In this document: one piece after another, positions 18,521-25,888 of the stretch
Numbering within the stretch: the first letter of the stretch is position 1
How the letters are laid out: each line of letters begins with the position of its first letter
Source of the DNA: an uncultured Coriobacteriaceae bacterium
GTDB taxonomy: Bacteria; Actinomycetota; Coriobacteriia; Coriobacteriales; Atopobiaceae
NCBI GenBank assembly: GCA_902786015.1
Contig: CADAAU010000012.1
Span: 109,154 to 173,153 of the forward strand
Reading direction: 5' to 3'
DNA length: 64,000 nt
Notes under the pieces: generated by a model
Told to the model about the DNA's origin: nothing
What the model saw: only the letters and a program-made list of their open reading frames with translations
Databases searched by the model: none
Made by a program: the position numbers and the translations under genes

Positions 18521-19924
18521 CTAGCTGGATAGCGACTGTTTTAGACGTACGATGCGCAGTACCGACTCATCAATGCGGCTTTCGGGAATGTCGCCATTCT
18601 CGACCGCCTTGACCAGACCCCGATACGCTTTGTCGAAGTCCTTGGGGCATACGATGAGGTCAATGCCGGCTTGAATTGCACGCACGCCCTGTTCGGACGG
18701 CTCGCACGCATCGTTCACCGACTCGTCGTCGAGCATGTCGGTGGCCGCGACGCCCTTAAATCCCAGGTCGTTGCGCAAGATATCGCCGACCATGGTCTTG
18801 CTCATCCACGACGGCAGATCGCCCTCGCCATTGCCTATTCCCAGGCATGACATGTTGCTGACCACCACGACGGGAACTCCCGCATCGATAGCTGCCTTAA
18901 AGGGGACGAGCTCGCGTTGTTTGAGCTCCTCTGCACTTTTGTGCAAATACAACCTGTTGTTGTGCGGGTCCTTCTCGGCATCTCCCGTTCCCGGAAAATG
19001 CTTTACCGCGCATATGACGTTCGCTCGCGTAAAGCCATCGATTGCCGCCTCAGTCATCGATGCGACCTTTGCCGGATCGTCTCCATACGACCGATCAGAT
19101 AGGTCGGAGTCAGCTGTCGATACGACGTCGGCGACGGGGGCAATGGTAAGGTTGAAGCCATAGTCGGCCATGTAGGTGCCGATTTGTCGTGCGCCGTCAC
19201 GCGCCTCCTCCACGTCATTGGTCGCGCCGATGCGAGCGGCACTCTCTACATTTCCCTTGTCAAGAAACGCTGCCGCTATGGGGCCATGCGGTCCTCCCTC
19301 TTCCTCCACGCACAAGAAGGCAGGCAGACCGCTTGAGTCCTTCACATAGTTTTGCGTGCTCTTGAGCATGGTGCTGATCTGCTTCGCGTCGACCAAGTTC
19401 TTCTGCGAGTACACGAGTCCCCCGATTGGAGCCTCCGAAATAGCCTCGCGCGTTGCCTTGCCCGCTTCGGTCACGACATCCACACCCGTAATGCCCTCGG
19501 GCCGAACGACAAAGAGCTGGGCGACCTTCTGTTCCAGGCTCAAGCCTTCTACGATTTGCTGCGCACGTTCCTGTTCCTCTGCAGCGGCCTTCTCCTCAGG
19601 GCTCTGCTCTTGCTGCGCGGCCTCGCTCTGTTCCTGCTTTTCTGCGCCAAGGCGTCCCCACAAGAGAAAGCCTCCCAAGGCGCCGACCGCGATTATCGCG
19701 ACAAAACAAACGATCAAAGGTACGACGGAGCGGTTCGAAACCTCTTTTTCCGGGCGCCTCGCAGAGTCGGAACGGCCCGCAGGCTTGCGCTGCGTGCTCC
19801 GTCGCGCAGTGCCCCGCCTGTTGGTCTCGACATGACGTGTCGTTCCACTTCTTCTTGTTGCGGATCTCTTGCTCGGTCTTTGGCCACTCGCTTGGCCTCT
19901 CGACCGTCTTTCTTGCTTAGCCAC
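18521..19924 (-). CDS. Membrane-anchored GH3-family protein (NagZ-like) with altered motifs
   Basis: About 467 residues from a GTG at 19924, which has GGGAGC eight bases upstream inside the amidase gene; an ATG at 19942 is an alternative. A very basic N-terminus (1-65) leads to one transmembrane segment (about 66-89), an acidic Gln/Glu linker, and a GH3 N-terminal domain from about 124. The nucleophile Asp is kept in ATDML (near 396), but the usual DQEGG-x-x-R reads EEEGGPHG (near 208), and KHFPGHG reads KHFPGTG (near 308), although DPH keeps the Asp-His pair. It should face outward and act on N-acetylglucosaminyl linkages, possibly with changed activity. It is coupled to the amidase. Confidence 0.85.
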   Translation of the reverse strand: MAKQERRSRGQASGQRPSKRSATRRSGTTRHVETNRRGTARRSTQRKPAGRSDSARRPEKEVSNRSVVPLIVCFVAIIAVGALGGFLLWGRLGAEKQEQSEAAQQEQSPEEKAAAEEQERAQQIVEGLSLEQKVAQLFVVRPEGITGVDVVTEAGKATREAISEAPIGGLVYSQKNLVDAKQISTMLKSTQNYVKDSSGLPAFLCVEEEGGPHGPIAAAFLDKGNVESAARIGATNDVEEARDGARQIGTYMADYGFNLTIAPVADVVSTADSDLSDRSYGDDPAKVASMTEAAIDGFTRANVICAVKHFPGTGDAEKDPHNNRLYLHKSAEELKQRELVPFKAAIDAGVPVVVVSNMSCLGIGNGEGDLPSWMSKTMVGDILRNDLGFKGVAATDMLDDESVNDACEPSEQGVRAIQAGIDLIVCPKDFDKAYRGLVKAVENGDIPESRIDESVLRIVRLKQSLSS

Positions 19925-19928
19925 GCGA

Positions 19929-20735
19929 TCAGCTCCCGTCATGGGTGCGCGACTGCTGCAAGTTGAGCAGGTAGGGTTGGAACTCCTCCGAAGTATCCGA
20001 GTTACCCGTACGCCAGTCGTTGTGGTCGATAATCGAGCTCTTGAAGCCATAATAGGCATCAATGTAGGCTATGAGGCCATCCACCGCGCGCAGTTGCTCT
20101 TCTGGATACTCCTCGTGATCGTCCCCCTTGTGGACCATTTCGATTCCCACGCTGTAGGAGTTCATGCCATAGTCGGGGGCCCAGTCGCCAATGGGAGAGG
20201 TTCCGAGCTTGTCGTCACGCGATTCGTCGGTTACGCCATAGAGCTCGTTGTGCCCCGCGTCTCCGAACCCAGCATGATGCGCGATGTTGTCGAGCGGCAC
20301 GCACTGCACGATGCTGCCATCCTTGTTGACGACGAAGTGAGAGGCAACAAGATTTCCATTGCTCGCCCACCAGTCGACAACGTCCTCGGCGCTCCCCTCG
20401 CCCTCGGTATCGTGCATCACTATGTACTTTTGGAATTCGGCAGGTTTCTCTCCGTGAATCAGCTCGTCCCTAAAGTCCTCGGTGATGTTGAGAGACTTGC
20501 GGATTTCGACCGCGGATGCGCCTTCCGGCGCGCCTTGCTGTCCTTGGTCTGGCTGTGACTGACCGTCTGCGTCTTGCTGCGAATCCCCACTTTGGTGCGC
20601 CGATTCGTCCCGCCCGTCAGACTGCGTTGCCGTCGCGCCAGACTGCTGCGGCTGAGGCTGCGCACATCCCACAAGCACGGCACCCAATATCGCCGTCAAG
20701 GCGAGTTTGAGTACCAACGTCGTAATCTTTTGCAT
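19929..20735 (-). CDS. Lipoprotein N-acetylmuramoyl-L-alanine amidase (Amidase_2)
   Basis: About 268 residues. The ATG at 20735 has GGAG eight bases upstream. The signal peptide ends in a lipobox, AVLVGC, so the mature protein should be lipid-anchored at about Cys23. A Gln/Ser/Asp-rich linker follows. The catalytic region has IVMHDTEG (zinc His), SHFVV, IAHHAGFG (second zinc His) and DHNDWRTGNSD, as in AmpD/Amidase_2 enzymes that cleave the MurNAc-L-Ala bond. It is followed at once by the membrane-anchored GH3 gene. That pairing recalls the secreted NagZ-AmiE pair of Bacillus subtilis, which recover muropeptides. Confidence 0.88.
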   Translation of the reverse strand: MQKITTLVLKLALTAILGAVLVGCAQPQPQQSGATATQSDGRDESAHQSGDSQQDADGQSQPDQGQQGAPEGASAVEIRKSLNITEDFRDELIHGEKPAEFQKYIVMHDTEGEGSAEDVVDWWASNGNLVASHFVVNKDGSIVQCVPLDNIAHHAGFGDAGHNELYGVTDESRDDKLGTSPIGDWAPDYGMNSYSVGIEMVHKGDDHEEYPEEQLRAVDGLIAYIDAYYGFKSSIIDHNDWRTGNSDTSEEFQPYLLNLQQSRTHDGS

Positions 20736-20844
20736 CTCCGTCTCCATACTCAACTTCTTGCAAACGTAAACACACATCACATGATACAATGCATTAAGTC
20801 AATCGCGCGTAAAATGCGCATTGTTCACGGACAAGGGAGAACCC

Positions 20845-21147
20845 ATGGAAATTACGACCACGCTTGACGGCACAACCGCGACACTTGCACTTGAGGGCAA
20901 GCTCTCCGTTGCAACAAGTCCTGACCTTGAGGCGGCCATCTCCGGCCTTCCCGAGGACACGACGAACTTCATCATAGACCTTGCCAAGCTCGACTACATC
21001 TCATCCGCTGGTTTGCGTGTTCTGGTGAGCACCGAGAAGCTCGCCTCTCGTCGTGGTGGTTCCATGCGTCTTCTTCACCCCAATGATGAGGTGTCCGAGG
21101 TCTTTGACATGACTGGCCTTGCCGACGTCTTCACCATCGAGGCATAG
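20845..21147 (+). CDS. STAS-domain anti-sigma factor antagonist-like protein
   Basis: A 100-residue single STAS domain. The ATG at 20845 has AAGGGAG six bases upstream and is preferred to an earlier in-frame TTG. The phosphorylatable serine motif is DYISSAGLRVL near 55-65, matching SpoIIAA/RsbV proteins, which bind an anti-sigma kinase in their unphosphorylated form. No anti-sigma kinase or sigma factor gene is nearby. A strong terminator follows. A second STAS protein is encoded convergently. Confidence 0.9.
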   Translation: MEITTTLDGTTATLALEGKLSVATSPDLEAAISGLPEDTTNFIIDLAKLDYISSAGLRVLVSTEKLASRRGGSMRLLHPNDEVSEVFDMTGLADVFTIEA

Positions 21148-21171
21148 TAGCTAGACCACACTCGCACACGT

Positions 21172-21201
21172 AGCCCCTCGCCAATGACGAGGGGCTTTTT
21201 T
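21172..21201 (+). terminator. Rho-independent terminator of the first STAS gene
   Basis: Perfect 9-bp stem AGCCCCTCG/CGAGGGGCT with a 7-base loop and a run of six T (21196-21201). A second perfect hairpin, GTCGGAGA/TCTCCGAC at 21217-21235, lies on the side of the convergent gene but has no T-run on that strand. Confidence 0.92.
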
Positions 21202-21261
21202 CTTACGGCTGTACCCGTCGGAGACACTCTCCGACCGGTACACGAGATTAACCACTGGTCG

Positions 21262-21567
21262 TTATTCGACGTTCAGATAGTCGATGATTCCCGACATCTT
21301 TAGTATGCCCAACACATCGGACGGCACGTTGCGTACGACCATCCCATCTCGGTTTGACATCATTTTATTCGCATTAATGATGGCGCGAATCCCCGCGCTC
21401 GATAGGTATATTACCTGCGAAAAATCAAGAATCAGGCGGTCAACGTTCTTTAGAGACTCCTCCAAAACATCGCACAGGTCGGGCGACGTTATTGTGTCGA
21501 GTCTGCCCGCAAGCGAAAGCGTCAGTGTATTGCCATTACGGCTCGCGTCTATATCCAACAACGTCAA
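21262..21567 (-). CDS. Second STAS-domain protein
   Basis: A 101-residue single STAS domain with IYLSSAGIRAI carrying the conserved serine, plus GRLDTITSPDL early on. It is only distantly similar to the STAS protein at 20845-21147 but has the same fold signature. It is convergent with that gene, so the pair is not an operon. Likely role: antagonist of an anti-sigma factor or a regulatory adaptor encoded elsewhere. Confidence 0.88.
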   Translation of the reverse strand: MTLLDIDASRNGNTLTLSLAGRLDTITSPDLCDVLEESLKNVDRLILDFSQVIYLSSAGIRAIINANKMMSNRDGMVVRNVPSDVLGILKMSGIIDYLNVE

Positions 21568-21713
21568 CTCCCATCGTTTGTGCTACCAAGCATCCGCCAC
21601 TACGAGTAAACTGCCAACTCATGGTCTCGCAGCCCGCATCCATAAATATACCAAGTCTACAAACCAAAAAGTCGTCGGGACTCAAATAATTCTGGGCAGA
21701 GGACCACAAAGAA

Positions 21714-21819
21714 GGTTACTGTTCTCACCCGGCAGCCGGCTGCCAGAAATGCGCGGTGGCATGCGGCCAGGCCAAGCGATGGGGATACTCCCCTTTGCCT
21801 CCAGGAGCGAACAGTAACC
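21714..21819. repeat. 106-base element with 11-bp terminal inverted repeats containing family 1 core
   Basis: Ends are GGTTACTGTTC (21714-21724) and GAACAGTAACC (21809-21819). Inside are a palindrome GGCAGCCGGCTGCC (21731-21744) and a family 1 repeat core (21772-21800, with GGGGATACTCCCC). It lies downstream of the NADH oxidase stop and upstream of the second STAS gene. No reading frame is visible; the rest of 21568-21847 shows nothing recognisable. Confidence 0.7.
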
Positions 21820-21847
21820 AAGGAAGTGCCAATCTCAGCGCGAAGTC

Positions 21848-23191
21848 CTACTCGGCTTGAAGCGCTGCGACTGTCATGTAGTTGTATGGCGCATTGAAGT
21901 GCGGGAGGAAGAAGATATCGAGAAGTGCGAGCTCGTCGATGGTCACCTTCTTTTGCACCGCGAGACTGAACATGTTTATGTTGCCGCTCATGTCGTATGT
22001 GGAAGCGAGCTGGGCACCCAGAATCGCGCGTGACTTTGCATCGTAGACAATCTTGCATGTGGTGTCGGGGTTGTCATGCTCGATGAAGGGCGCCTTCTGG
22101 CAATCGGTGACGGTCGTGGTCTTGACCTCGATGCCTGCACGCTTTGCAGCGGACTCGGTGAGGCCGCAGGAGACCATCTTGAGGTCAAAGATGCATATGC
22201 CCGAGGATCCCTGTACGCCCGGCGTCTCGATTTGCGTACCACAAATGTTGTGTCCGGCCACGATGCCCGAACGTACGGCGTTGGAGGCGAGTGCGATGTA
22301 GAACGGGTCGCCACCCATGCCGTTGTAGAAGATGGAGGCGCAGTCGCCTACGGCATAGACGTCTTGCTTGCTGGTCATCTGATGACGATCGACGACGAGT
22401 GCGCCGTTGCCGAGCTGCTCGAAGCCCGCGCCCTCTACGAGTGCCGCGTTTGGCCTAAAACCGATGCATACGCATACCATGTCCACGTCGTAGGAGTCCT
22501 TGTCGGTGAAGAGCTTGGTCACCTTGCCATCCTCGCCCTCAAAGTGATCAACGCCCTCGCCAAAGTGGCACTCGATGCCATGGTCGGCCAAGTTTTGCGC
22601 CATTCGTTCACAGAACTCGGGGTCGAAGTTGTTTGCCATGCACGTGGGGGCCATGTCCACCAGAAGCGTATGGCGACCGTTGCGCTGGAACGCCTCGGCC
22701 AGCTCCACGCCAATGTATCCTGCGCCAACTACTGCCACGGTCTTGATGCTCGGATCCTTGAGCTTGTTTACCACTTCTTGGGCATTCTGGAAGAGCTTGA
22801 CCTGCTGAATGTTTTGGAGGTCGCCTCCCTCAAAACGTGGAATGATGGGCAGGGAACCCGTGGCAAGAACCAGCTTGTCGTACGACTCGGCGTATTCGGT
22901 GCCATCAGCGCCTTTTGCATATACCACCTTTGCATCGAAGTCCACGCGCTCGACAGGACATTCCATGTGTACGGTAGCGCCCTTTTCCTCGAACTGCTCC
23001 TTGGTTTGATAGAACAGCCCGTCCGGCCCGCTGATTTGGTTGCCGATCCAGAGCGCCATGCCGCACCCGAGGAAGCTGATGTTTGAATTGGCATCGAAAG
23101 CAACGACTTCGTTGCCCTCATAGTTGTCCAGGATGGTGTTGATGGTTGCCGTTCCTGCATGGTTGGCACCAACGACGACTATCTTGCTCAT
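21848..23191 (-). CDS. nox: NADH oxidase, FAD-dependent (water-forming type)
   Basis: A 447-residue flavoprotein of the NADH oxidase/CoA-disulfide reductase group. The FAD fold starts VVVGANHAGT, with His11 in the position of the Nox active-site base. The single redox cysteine is Cys43 in SFLGCGMALWIG. The NADH-binding GAGYIGVELAEAF lies near 155-168, and VYAVGDCA near 270 closes the second FAD site. This pattern fits enzymes reducing O2 to water with NADH, giving oxygen tolerance and NAD+ regeneration in fermenters. CoA-disulfide reductase or polysulfide activity cannot be ruled out. GAGGGGAG precedes the ATG. Confidence 0.9.
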   Translation of the reverse strand: MSKIVVVGANHAGTATINTILDNYEGNEVVAFDANSNISFLGCGMALWIGNQISGPDGLFYQTKEQFEEKGATVHMECPVERVDFDAKVVYAKGADGTEYAESYDKLVLATGSLPIIPRFEGGDLQNIQQVKLFQNAQEVVNKLKDPSIKTVAVVGAGYIGVELAEAFQRNGRHTLLVDMAPTCMANNFDPEFCERMAQNLADHGIECHFGEGVDHFEGEDGKVTKLFTDKDSYDVDMVCVCIGFRPNAALVEGAGFEQLGNGALVVDRHQMTSKQDVYAVGDCASIFYNGMGGDPFYIALASNAVRSGIVAGHNICGTQIETPGVQGSSGICIFDLKMVSCGLTESAAKRAGIEVKTTTVTDCQKAPFIEHDNPDTTCKIVYDAKSRAILGAQLASTYDMSGNINMFSLAVQKKVTIDELALLDIFFLPHFNAPYNYMTVAALQAE

Positions 23192-23437
23192 GTGCCTCTC
23201 CCCTCTTGCGAATTCCGCCGTTACTCAAGATTACCATGCTCTTATGGCATGAGAGGGGCCATCCGCGCAAACGCGCAGGTTAGCCGGGGCGAGTGGGTAT
23301 TGGCTGGCCCGCGAGTCCATTTGACGCCGAGTTGCAGACAAAACGCCGTGATGCCTGCACATGGACGACAGATAGGCTGCAGGCGGCGGTGTTACTCGCG
23401 CACACCCGTGGTTACTTGCATGCTTTTTGGCGTGAGC

Positions 23438-24028
23438 ATGCAGGTGCACAACAAGGACGTACGGCTCAGGGCCCTAAACGACCTATCGAAGACAATCTAC
23501 AGGTACAAGGGCGGCGTCACGTGGCGAAGGATATACGAGAAGAATGCCGGCAAGCCGGGCGTGGAGGACCTGCCGTTCGACGTCTTCCTGAGGAGGATGG
23601 TTCTCTTCTTTTCGCACTCCCTGGGCGACGCCGTGATTGGCGCCATTCAGCACGAGCGAGAAGTCAATGGCGCGGCCGTATCGAGGGAAGAGTGCTCATA
23701 CAGGGCCGCCCTCGCGAGGTTACTGGCTAGGTATTCGACGGGCAACGGTGCCACTACTGCGTTCGAGGAGGTCTCAGACATCAACGACTACGATGGCAAA
23801 AGCGGCGTATACGTCTTCGGCCTCGATCGGGAGAAACTCTACTACGTGGGCAAAGCGAGCAAGTCCGTCTGCGGCAGGGTCTTGGACCACTTCCGCAGGC
23901 CGAGCTCATCGTTCGACCGCACGCATACGCTGCTGAACATAAGCTCGATTCACGTGTTGCCCATCGAAGACGTGTGGTTCGGTACCATAGACAACGTCGA
24001 GGCGGACTGCACGAATCTACCATCATAG
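23438..24028 (+). CDS. GIY-YIG domain protein, probably C-terminally truncated
   Basis: From an ATG at 23438 the frame encodes about 196 residues; the frame is open further upstream (to 23159), and no start has a good ribosome binding site, so the 5' end is uncertain. Residues about 1-118 are unrecognised. Residues about 119-187 carry a GIY-YIG signature: GVYVF, then YYVGKA, then GRVLDHF with the conserved Arg, and FGTIDNVEA with the expected catalytic Glu. The protein stops eight residues after that Glu, where family members usually continue, so the gene may be eroded. It is isolated and flanked by repeat-bearing gaps. Confidence 0.6.
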   Translation: MQVHNKDVRLRALNDLSKTIYRYKGGVTWRRIYEKNAGKPGVEDLPFDVFLRRMVLFFSHSLGDAVIGAIQHEREVNGAAVSREECSYRAALARLLARYSTGNGATTAFEEVSDINDYDGKSGVYVFGLDREKLYYVGKASKSVCGRVLDHFRRPSSSFDRTHTLLNISSIHVLPIEDVWFGTIDNVEADCTNLPS

Positions 24029-24164
24029 ACAGTAATTGGCGTGGCGAGTGCATCGTTCTTTAGTGTTTCTTTACAGGCACGGACTAGTGGAGGGGCCTTT
24101 CTCAACGAACGGCCACCTTCCAGCCCAACCGCGATCTGCGCTAAACTATCGTTTATCTAGTACA

Positions 24165-24190
24165 AAAAGGAGTATCCCATCGCTTGCCTC
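24165..24190. repeat. Degenerate copy of palindromic repeat family 1
   Basis: AAGGAGTATCCCATCGCTTGCC matches one arm of the family 1 repeat (compare 41676-41697) with loss of two core bases. The surrounding 24029-24324 gap holds no other clear signal apart from a short open stretch at 24184-24315. Confidence 0.65.
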
Positions 24191-24315
24191 ACCCCAAGAT
24201 TCATATTACTGACCTCAATGTGAGAGTAACTAAAGTTATGGGGTTGTTTCGCGACGACTTCCCCTGCTTGCAAATGCCGCAGATTGCGGTACCCTCACGC
24301 GGTCGAAGAAAATAG
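24184..24315 (+). other. Short open reading stretch, possible gene remnant
   Basis: An in-frame run of 43 codons begins at a TTG inside the degenerate family 1 repeat and ends at a TAG overlapping the ribosome binding site of the amidohydrolase gene. The translation (KIHITDLNVRVTKVMG, then FRDDFPCLQMPQ) looks protein-like, but I recognise no family. It may be a leader peptide or the tail of a lost gene cut off by the repeat. Confidence 0.25.
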
Positions 24316-24324
24316 GAGGAAAGC

Positions 24325-25122
24325 ATGCGGGTTGCCGATGTCCACGTGCACATTTACCCCGAGAAAATCGCTGCGAAGGCAGCGCAGAGCATCGGGGAGT
24401 TCTACAACATATCTATGTCGGAAAACGATGGGTCTGTTTCGCGTCTTGAGCAACGCTTGGAGGGGAGTGACATCGAGCGCTGCGTCGTGCATTCAGTGGC
24501 GGTGCGTCCCCATACGGTTACGAGCATCAATGACTTCATCGCCCGGACGTGCGAGTCTCACCCGCAGTACGTGGGCTTTATGACGCTGCATCAGGACACG
24601 CCAAATATGGCGGAAGAGATCGACCGCGCGTGTGCGATGGGCCTCAAGGGAATTAAGCTGCACCCCGACACGCAGGCGGTCGATATGGACGACGAGCGTC
24701 TTATGGTGGCGTACGAGATTGCCGAGCGCAAGGGCCTGCCTCTCATAATCCACTGCGGTGACTACCGATACGACTATTCACATCCTCGACGTCTCAAGCA
24801 CATCTTGCATGAGTTTCCCAATCTCGTGGTGAATGCTGCACACTTTGGTGGCTGGTCTGTCTACGACTACGCGTTGGAGTTCCTCGAGGACGAGCGGTGC
24901 TTCTTGGACATGTCGAGCTCCATGCGCTATTTGGGGCCGCGAAGAACACGAGAGCTCGTGGAGGCATACGGATACGATCGCATGCTGTTTGGCTCAGATT
25001 TTCCTATGTGGACGCCAGAGGACGAGCTCAATCGTTTCCGCGCGCTTGGCTTCACGACGCTTGCCCTCGAAAAGATGTGCTGGCATAACGCCGAGCGCTT
25101 CCTAGGAATGTCATTCGACTAG
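24325..25122 (+). CDS. Amidohydrolase family 2 protein
   Basis: A 265-residue TIM-barrel metal-dependent hydrolase (PF04909 type). It starts DVHVHIYPEK, with the first metal pair HxH; then GLKGIKLHPD, LIIHCGD with a metal His, VVNAAHFGG with another, and LFGSDFPMW with the metal-binding Asp. Relatives include decarboxylases and lactonases, so the substrate is open. A very strong AGGAGG ribosome binding site precedes the ATG. It is a single gene, with tRNA-Val downstream. Confidence 0.9.
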   Translation: MRVADVHVHIYPEKIAAKAAQSIGEFYNISMSENDGSVSRLEQRLEGSDIERCVVHSVAVRPHTVTSINDFIARTCESHPQYVGFMTLHQDTPNMAEEIDRACAMGLKGIKLHPDTQAVDMDDERLMVAYEIAERKGLPLIIHCGDYRYDYSHPRRLKHILHEFPNLVVNAAHFGGWSVYDYALEFLEDERCFLDMSSSMRYLGPRRTRELVEAYGYDRMLFGSDFPMWTPEDELNRFRALGFTTLALEKMCWHNAERFLGMSFD

Positions 25123-25172
25123 ATCTTCGACTCGAAGCGGCTGGTCCGCTCGATTCGTTTGTAAAATAGTTC

Positions 25173-25201
25173 TTGCGTCGGTTGGGCCTGTATGGTAGAG
25201 T
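25173..25201 (+). promoter_or_regulatory. Likely tRNA-Val promoter
   Basis: TTGCGT (25173-25178), a 17-base spacer and TAGAGT (25196-25201) place a transcription start a few bases before the tRNA at 25214. Confidence 0.5.
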
Positions 25202-25213
25202 TTTTCCTTGCAA

Positions 25214-25288
25214 GGGCGATTGGCTCAGGGGTAGAGCACATCCTTCACACGGATGGGGTCGCTGGTTCGAATCCAGCATCGCCCACCA
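25214..25288 (+). tRNA. tRNA-Val (CAC anticodon)
   Basis: 75 bases. Acceptor stem GGGCGAT/ATCGCCC, anticodon stem CATCC/GGATG around loop TTCACAC (anticodon CAC), T-arm with GGTTCGAATCC, and an encoded ACCA end. Confidence 0.97.
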
Positions 25289-25297
25289 GAATGTTCA

Positions 25298-25326
25298 CAG
25301 GCAGACAGTTTGTTTGCCTGTTTTTT
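25298..25326 (+). terminator. Terminator after tRNA-Val
   Basis: Stem CAGGCAGACA/TGTTTGCCTG (one wobble pair), 3-base loop, then six T (25321-25326). Confidence 0.88.
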
Positions 25327-25424
25327 ATTCTCAATACGCGACCGCATAATCACGATGAGCCCACATCCTTTCCGAGGCGCGACGCGAACGTGATGTTTTC
25401 AACGCCCTCTGAAACTAGTGTGTC

Positions 25425-25643
25425 TTACTTCGTCAATGCGATGTCATAAAGTTCGCGTCCCACTGTGATGGCATCCTGAACGTGAACATCGTCCTGCCGT
25501 TCCTACAGCTTGTCGCAAAGTCACCCCTCGAGATGACATCCATTCCAGGCTAGCACCTCGATCGACGTACCCTCATACGAGATCCTGACGCTATTGATAA
25601 GCGCACCGGCAACACGCGGGATAATTGTGGTAAACGCACCCAT
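25425..25643 (-). pseudogene. Decayed small ORF with in-frame stops
   Basis: The frame opens at an ATG at 25643 that overlaps the stop of the 68-residue gene upstream (TGATG). It encodes 40 residues (MGAFTTIIPRVAGALINS and on) to a TGA at 25521-25523. The same frame then continues through a TAG at 25503-25505 with plausible protein (DAITVGRELYDIALTK) to a TAA at 25425. Two internal stops suggest a decayed gene, unless the 40-residue peptide is itself functional. No family is recognised. Confidence 0.4.
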
Positions 25644-25849
25644 CAGATCACCCATGCGGATGCAAAGCTAGCAGTGTAGGCCGATGCATCCCTTCCGATT
25701 TCCTGAACGATAAACTCGCCAATTGTTCCGTTATCCTCCATCGCTATCGCAGCGTCTATCGCCGTGTTGTAGTCACTGAACGTGTCAACTACTTCTTTGC
25801 CGCTTATGATGGCGTAGCAGTGGCCGTAAATCTTGTACAGTTCCGGCAT
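25643..25849 (-). CDS. Small hypothetical protein (68 residues)
   Basis: The product begins MPELYKIYGHCYAIISGKEV and has the look of a compact domain with a conserved-looking helix (DYNTAIDAAIAMEDN) and a strand (GEFIVQEIG). I do not recognise it. The ribosome binding site is poor. The stop overlaps a second small frame (25425-25643) that carries internal stops, so this may be the surviving part of a two-gene unit. A family 1 repeat fragment lies 17 bases upstream. Confidence 0.5.
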   Translation of the reverse strand: MPELYKIYGHCYAIISGKEVVDTFSDYNTAIDAAIAMEDNGTIGEFIVQEIGRDASAYTASFASAWVI

Positions 25850-25865
25850 CGTGCCGACGTACCAT

Positions 25866-25888
25866 GAGTATCCCCATCGCTTGCCTCA
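25866..25888. repeat. Partial copy of palindromic repeat family 1
   Basis: GAGTATCCCCATCGCTTGCC matches one arm of the repeat at 41668-41695. It runs up to, and slightly over, the stop codon of the nuclease gene at 25886. Confidence 0.75.

Noticed and set aside
22076..23086. A 336-codon plus-strand frame opposite the NADH oxidase
   Set aside because: It is a mirror frame of the oxidase with no start signal or recognisable domain.
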